From contig CASICK010000005.1 in NCBI GenBank assembly GCA_949373155.1, forward strand, positions 1 through 64,000: a DNA stretch of 64,000 nt. Direction: 5' to 3'. Source of the stretch: an uncultured Synechococcus sp. Its GTDB lineage: Bacteria > Cyanobacteriota > Cyanobacteriia > PCC-6307 > Cyanobiaceae. Below are positions 63,498 through 64,000 of the stretch, piece after piece. Position 1 is the stretch's first letter. Each line of letters opens with the position of its first letter. The position numbers and the translations under genes were made by a program. The notes beneath the pieces were generated by a model. The model searched no databases, was not told the origin of the DNA, and saw only the letters and a program-made list of their open reading frames with translations.

Positions 63498-63734
63498 GTG
63501 TCTACCTCCTGGCGAGTGTTGATGCGCTTCGCTGCAAGCGGGTTATTCCTGCTAGCACACGGATTGCTCGTGCTCGAGTACGTAGCTCTAGGAACAGCCC
63601 TTCATGGAATTGCTGAGATTTTTCTTGCTCCTTGGGCCATCCGTCATCGAGCCTGGGACTTAATTGTGATCGGAGTGATCTTTTGCGTCTTCGATCTTTG
63701 GGGAACGCTCCGGCTCACAAACGCCATTGGCTAA
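63498..63734 (+). CDS. Small membrane protein, unknown function
   Basis: 78 residues from a GTG, with two hydrophobic helices (about 8-35, VLMRFAASGLFLLAHGLLVLE, and 50-68, DLIVIGVIFCVFDLWGTL). No family is recognised. It is divergent from the Fur gene, so it could be Fur-regulated, but no Fur box was identified. It ends four bases from the convergent partial gene. Confidence 0.5.
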   Translation: MSTSWRVLMRFAASGLFLLAHGLLVLEYVALGTALHGIAEIFLAPWAIRHRAWDLIVIGVIFCVFDLWGTLRLTNAIG

Positions 63735-63737
63735 AAA

Positions 63738-64000
63738 TCATTCGATCCACCAACGCTCCACCAATCCAGATACTTCTGACGATGGCGCCGGAACAGTGAC
63801 CACCGAAAGTCGCTGTCGATCACGGGCGTAGTCGTAGCGACAAAAGCCAATGCCCGTCCCAGAACAGGACGAGAGGGCAGGAAGCGTTGGTCCGGATGAA
63901 TTCTGCTCAATGCCCTCAATGGCTGGATCGGGTTTCGGCAACCAGCCAGATGCCAACAACGATGCATCAGCCGCACGAATCGGCTGACCAACTTGCAATT
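63738..64000 (-). CDS. Hypothetical protein, partial, C-terminal end
   Basis: The last 87 codons or so of a minus-strand gene enter from the right edge. The end reads GTGIGFCRYDYARDRQRLSV followed by VTVPAPSSEVSGLVERWWIE, a C-terminus seen in uncharacterised cyanobacterial proteins. Another overlapping frame (63731-63991) is less convincing. Because the gene starts outside the window the family cannot be fixed. Confidence 0.45.
   Translation of the reverse strand, partial: LQVGQPIRAADASLLASGWLPKPDPAIEGIEQNSSGPTLPALSSCSGTGIGFCRYDYARDRQRLSVVTVPAPSSEVSGLVERWWIE

Overview
The window is about 64 kb of a chromosome from a marine picocyanobacterium, most likely a Synechococcus of subcluster 5.1. 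The evidence is a Mg-chelatase ChlH, a high-light-inducible (Hli) protein, a phycobilisome linker-family protein, glucosylglycerol-phosphate phosphatase, a periplasmic-binding amino-acid ABC transporter, and many families largely restricted to cyanobacteria (DUF3038, DUF4335, DUF2949, DUF3318, DUF3386, DUF2811, DUF3721, CGLD27/DUF1230). Base composition is intermediate, genes are tightly packed in short operons on both strands, and no rRNA, prophage, IS element or CRISPR array was seen. The exact strain cannot be fixed from sequence reading alone.

Layout. 1-3.8 kb: end of a DUF938 methyltransferase-like gene, a type III glutamine synthetase (glnN) broken by one base, a secreted SNase-like protein and small proteins. 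3.8-6.4 kb: an AT-rich, gene-sparse patch holding a CpcG/CpcL-type linker with a C-terminal membrane anchor and several tiny or secreted proteins. 6.5-12.2 kb: PPK2, an EnvZ/OmpR-like two-component pair, an EF-hand protein and the DUF3038/DUF4335 cluster. 12.8-23.2 kb: apt convergent with a dapB-membrane protein-hli-FAD hydroxylase-DUF2949 operon, then divergent chlH, then an S4 protein-tpiA-folP-DCC operon. 23.2-33.4 kb: an exporter-type ABC protein, an alanine/sodium symporter, DUF3386, carB, DUF3318-rsfS-CGLD27-asparaginase and initiator tRNA-Met with a strong terminator. 33.8-40.6 kb: GMC oxidoreductase, DUF2811, a His-rich CbiX chelatase, an FAD oxidoreductase and a SulP transporter. 40.7-46.7 kb: a complete polar amino-acid ABC transporter with a DUF308 membrane gene inserted between its two permeases, then an AEC carrier and AlkB. 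46.8-58.6 kb: metA and metY, a lytic transglycosylase, a DOMON-like/phosphotransferase pair, an SbcCD-like nuclease pair and a Rossmann-type protein of unknown function. 58.6-64 kb: a decayed glutathione S-transferase, stpA, arsS, a minimal SepF-like protein, a decapeptide-repeat/DUF3721 protein and a Fur-family regulator.

The most noteworthy items are the glnN frameshift, the membrane-anchored CpcL-like linker in the AT-rich patch, the glutathione S-transferase pseudogene, the decapeptide-repeat/DUF3721 protein beside a Fur regulator, the SbcC-like protein without a zinc hook, and a 24-bp perfect palindrome at the start of the symporter gene. Nitrogen functions recur (glnN, amino-acid ABC uptake, symporter, asparaginase, carB), as expected for an oligotrophic marine phototroph. 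All functional calls come from motif recognition, not from database searches.
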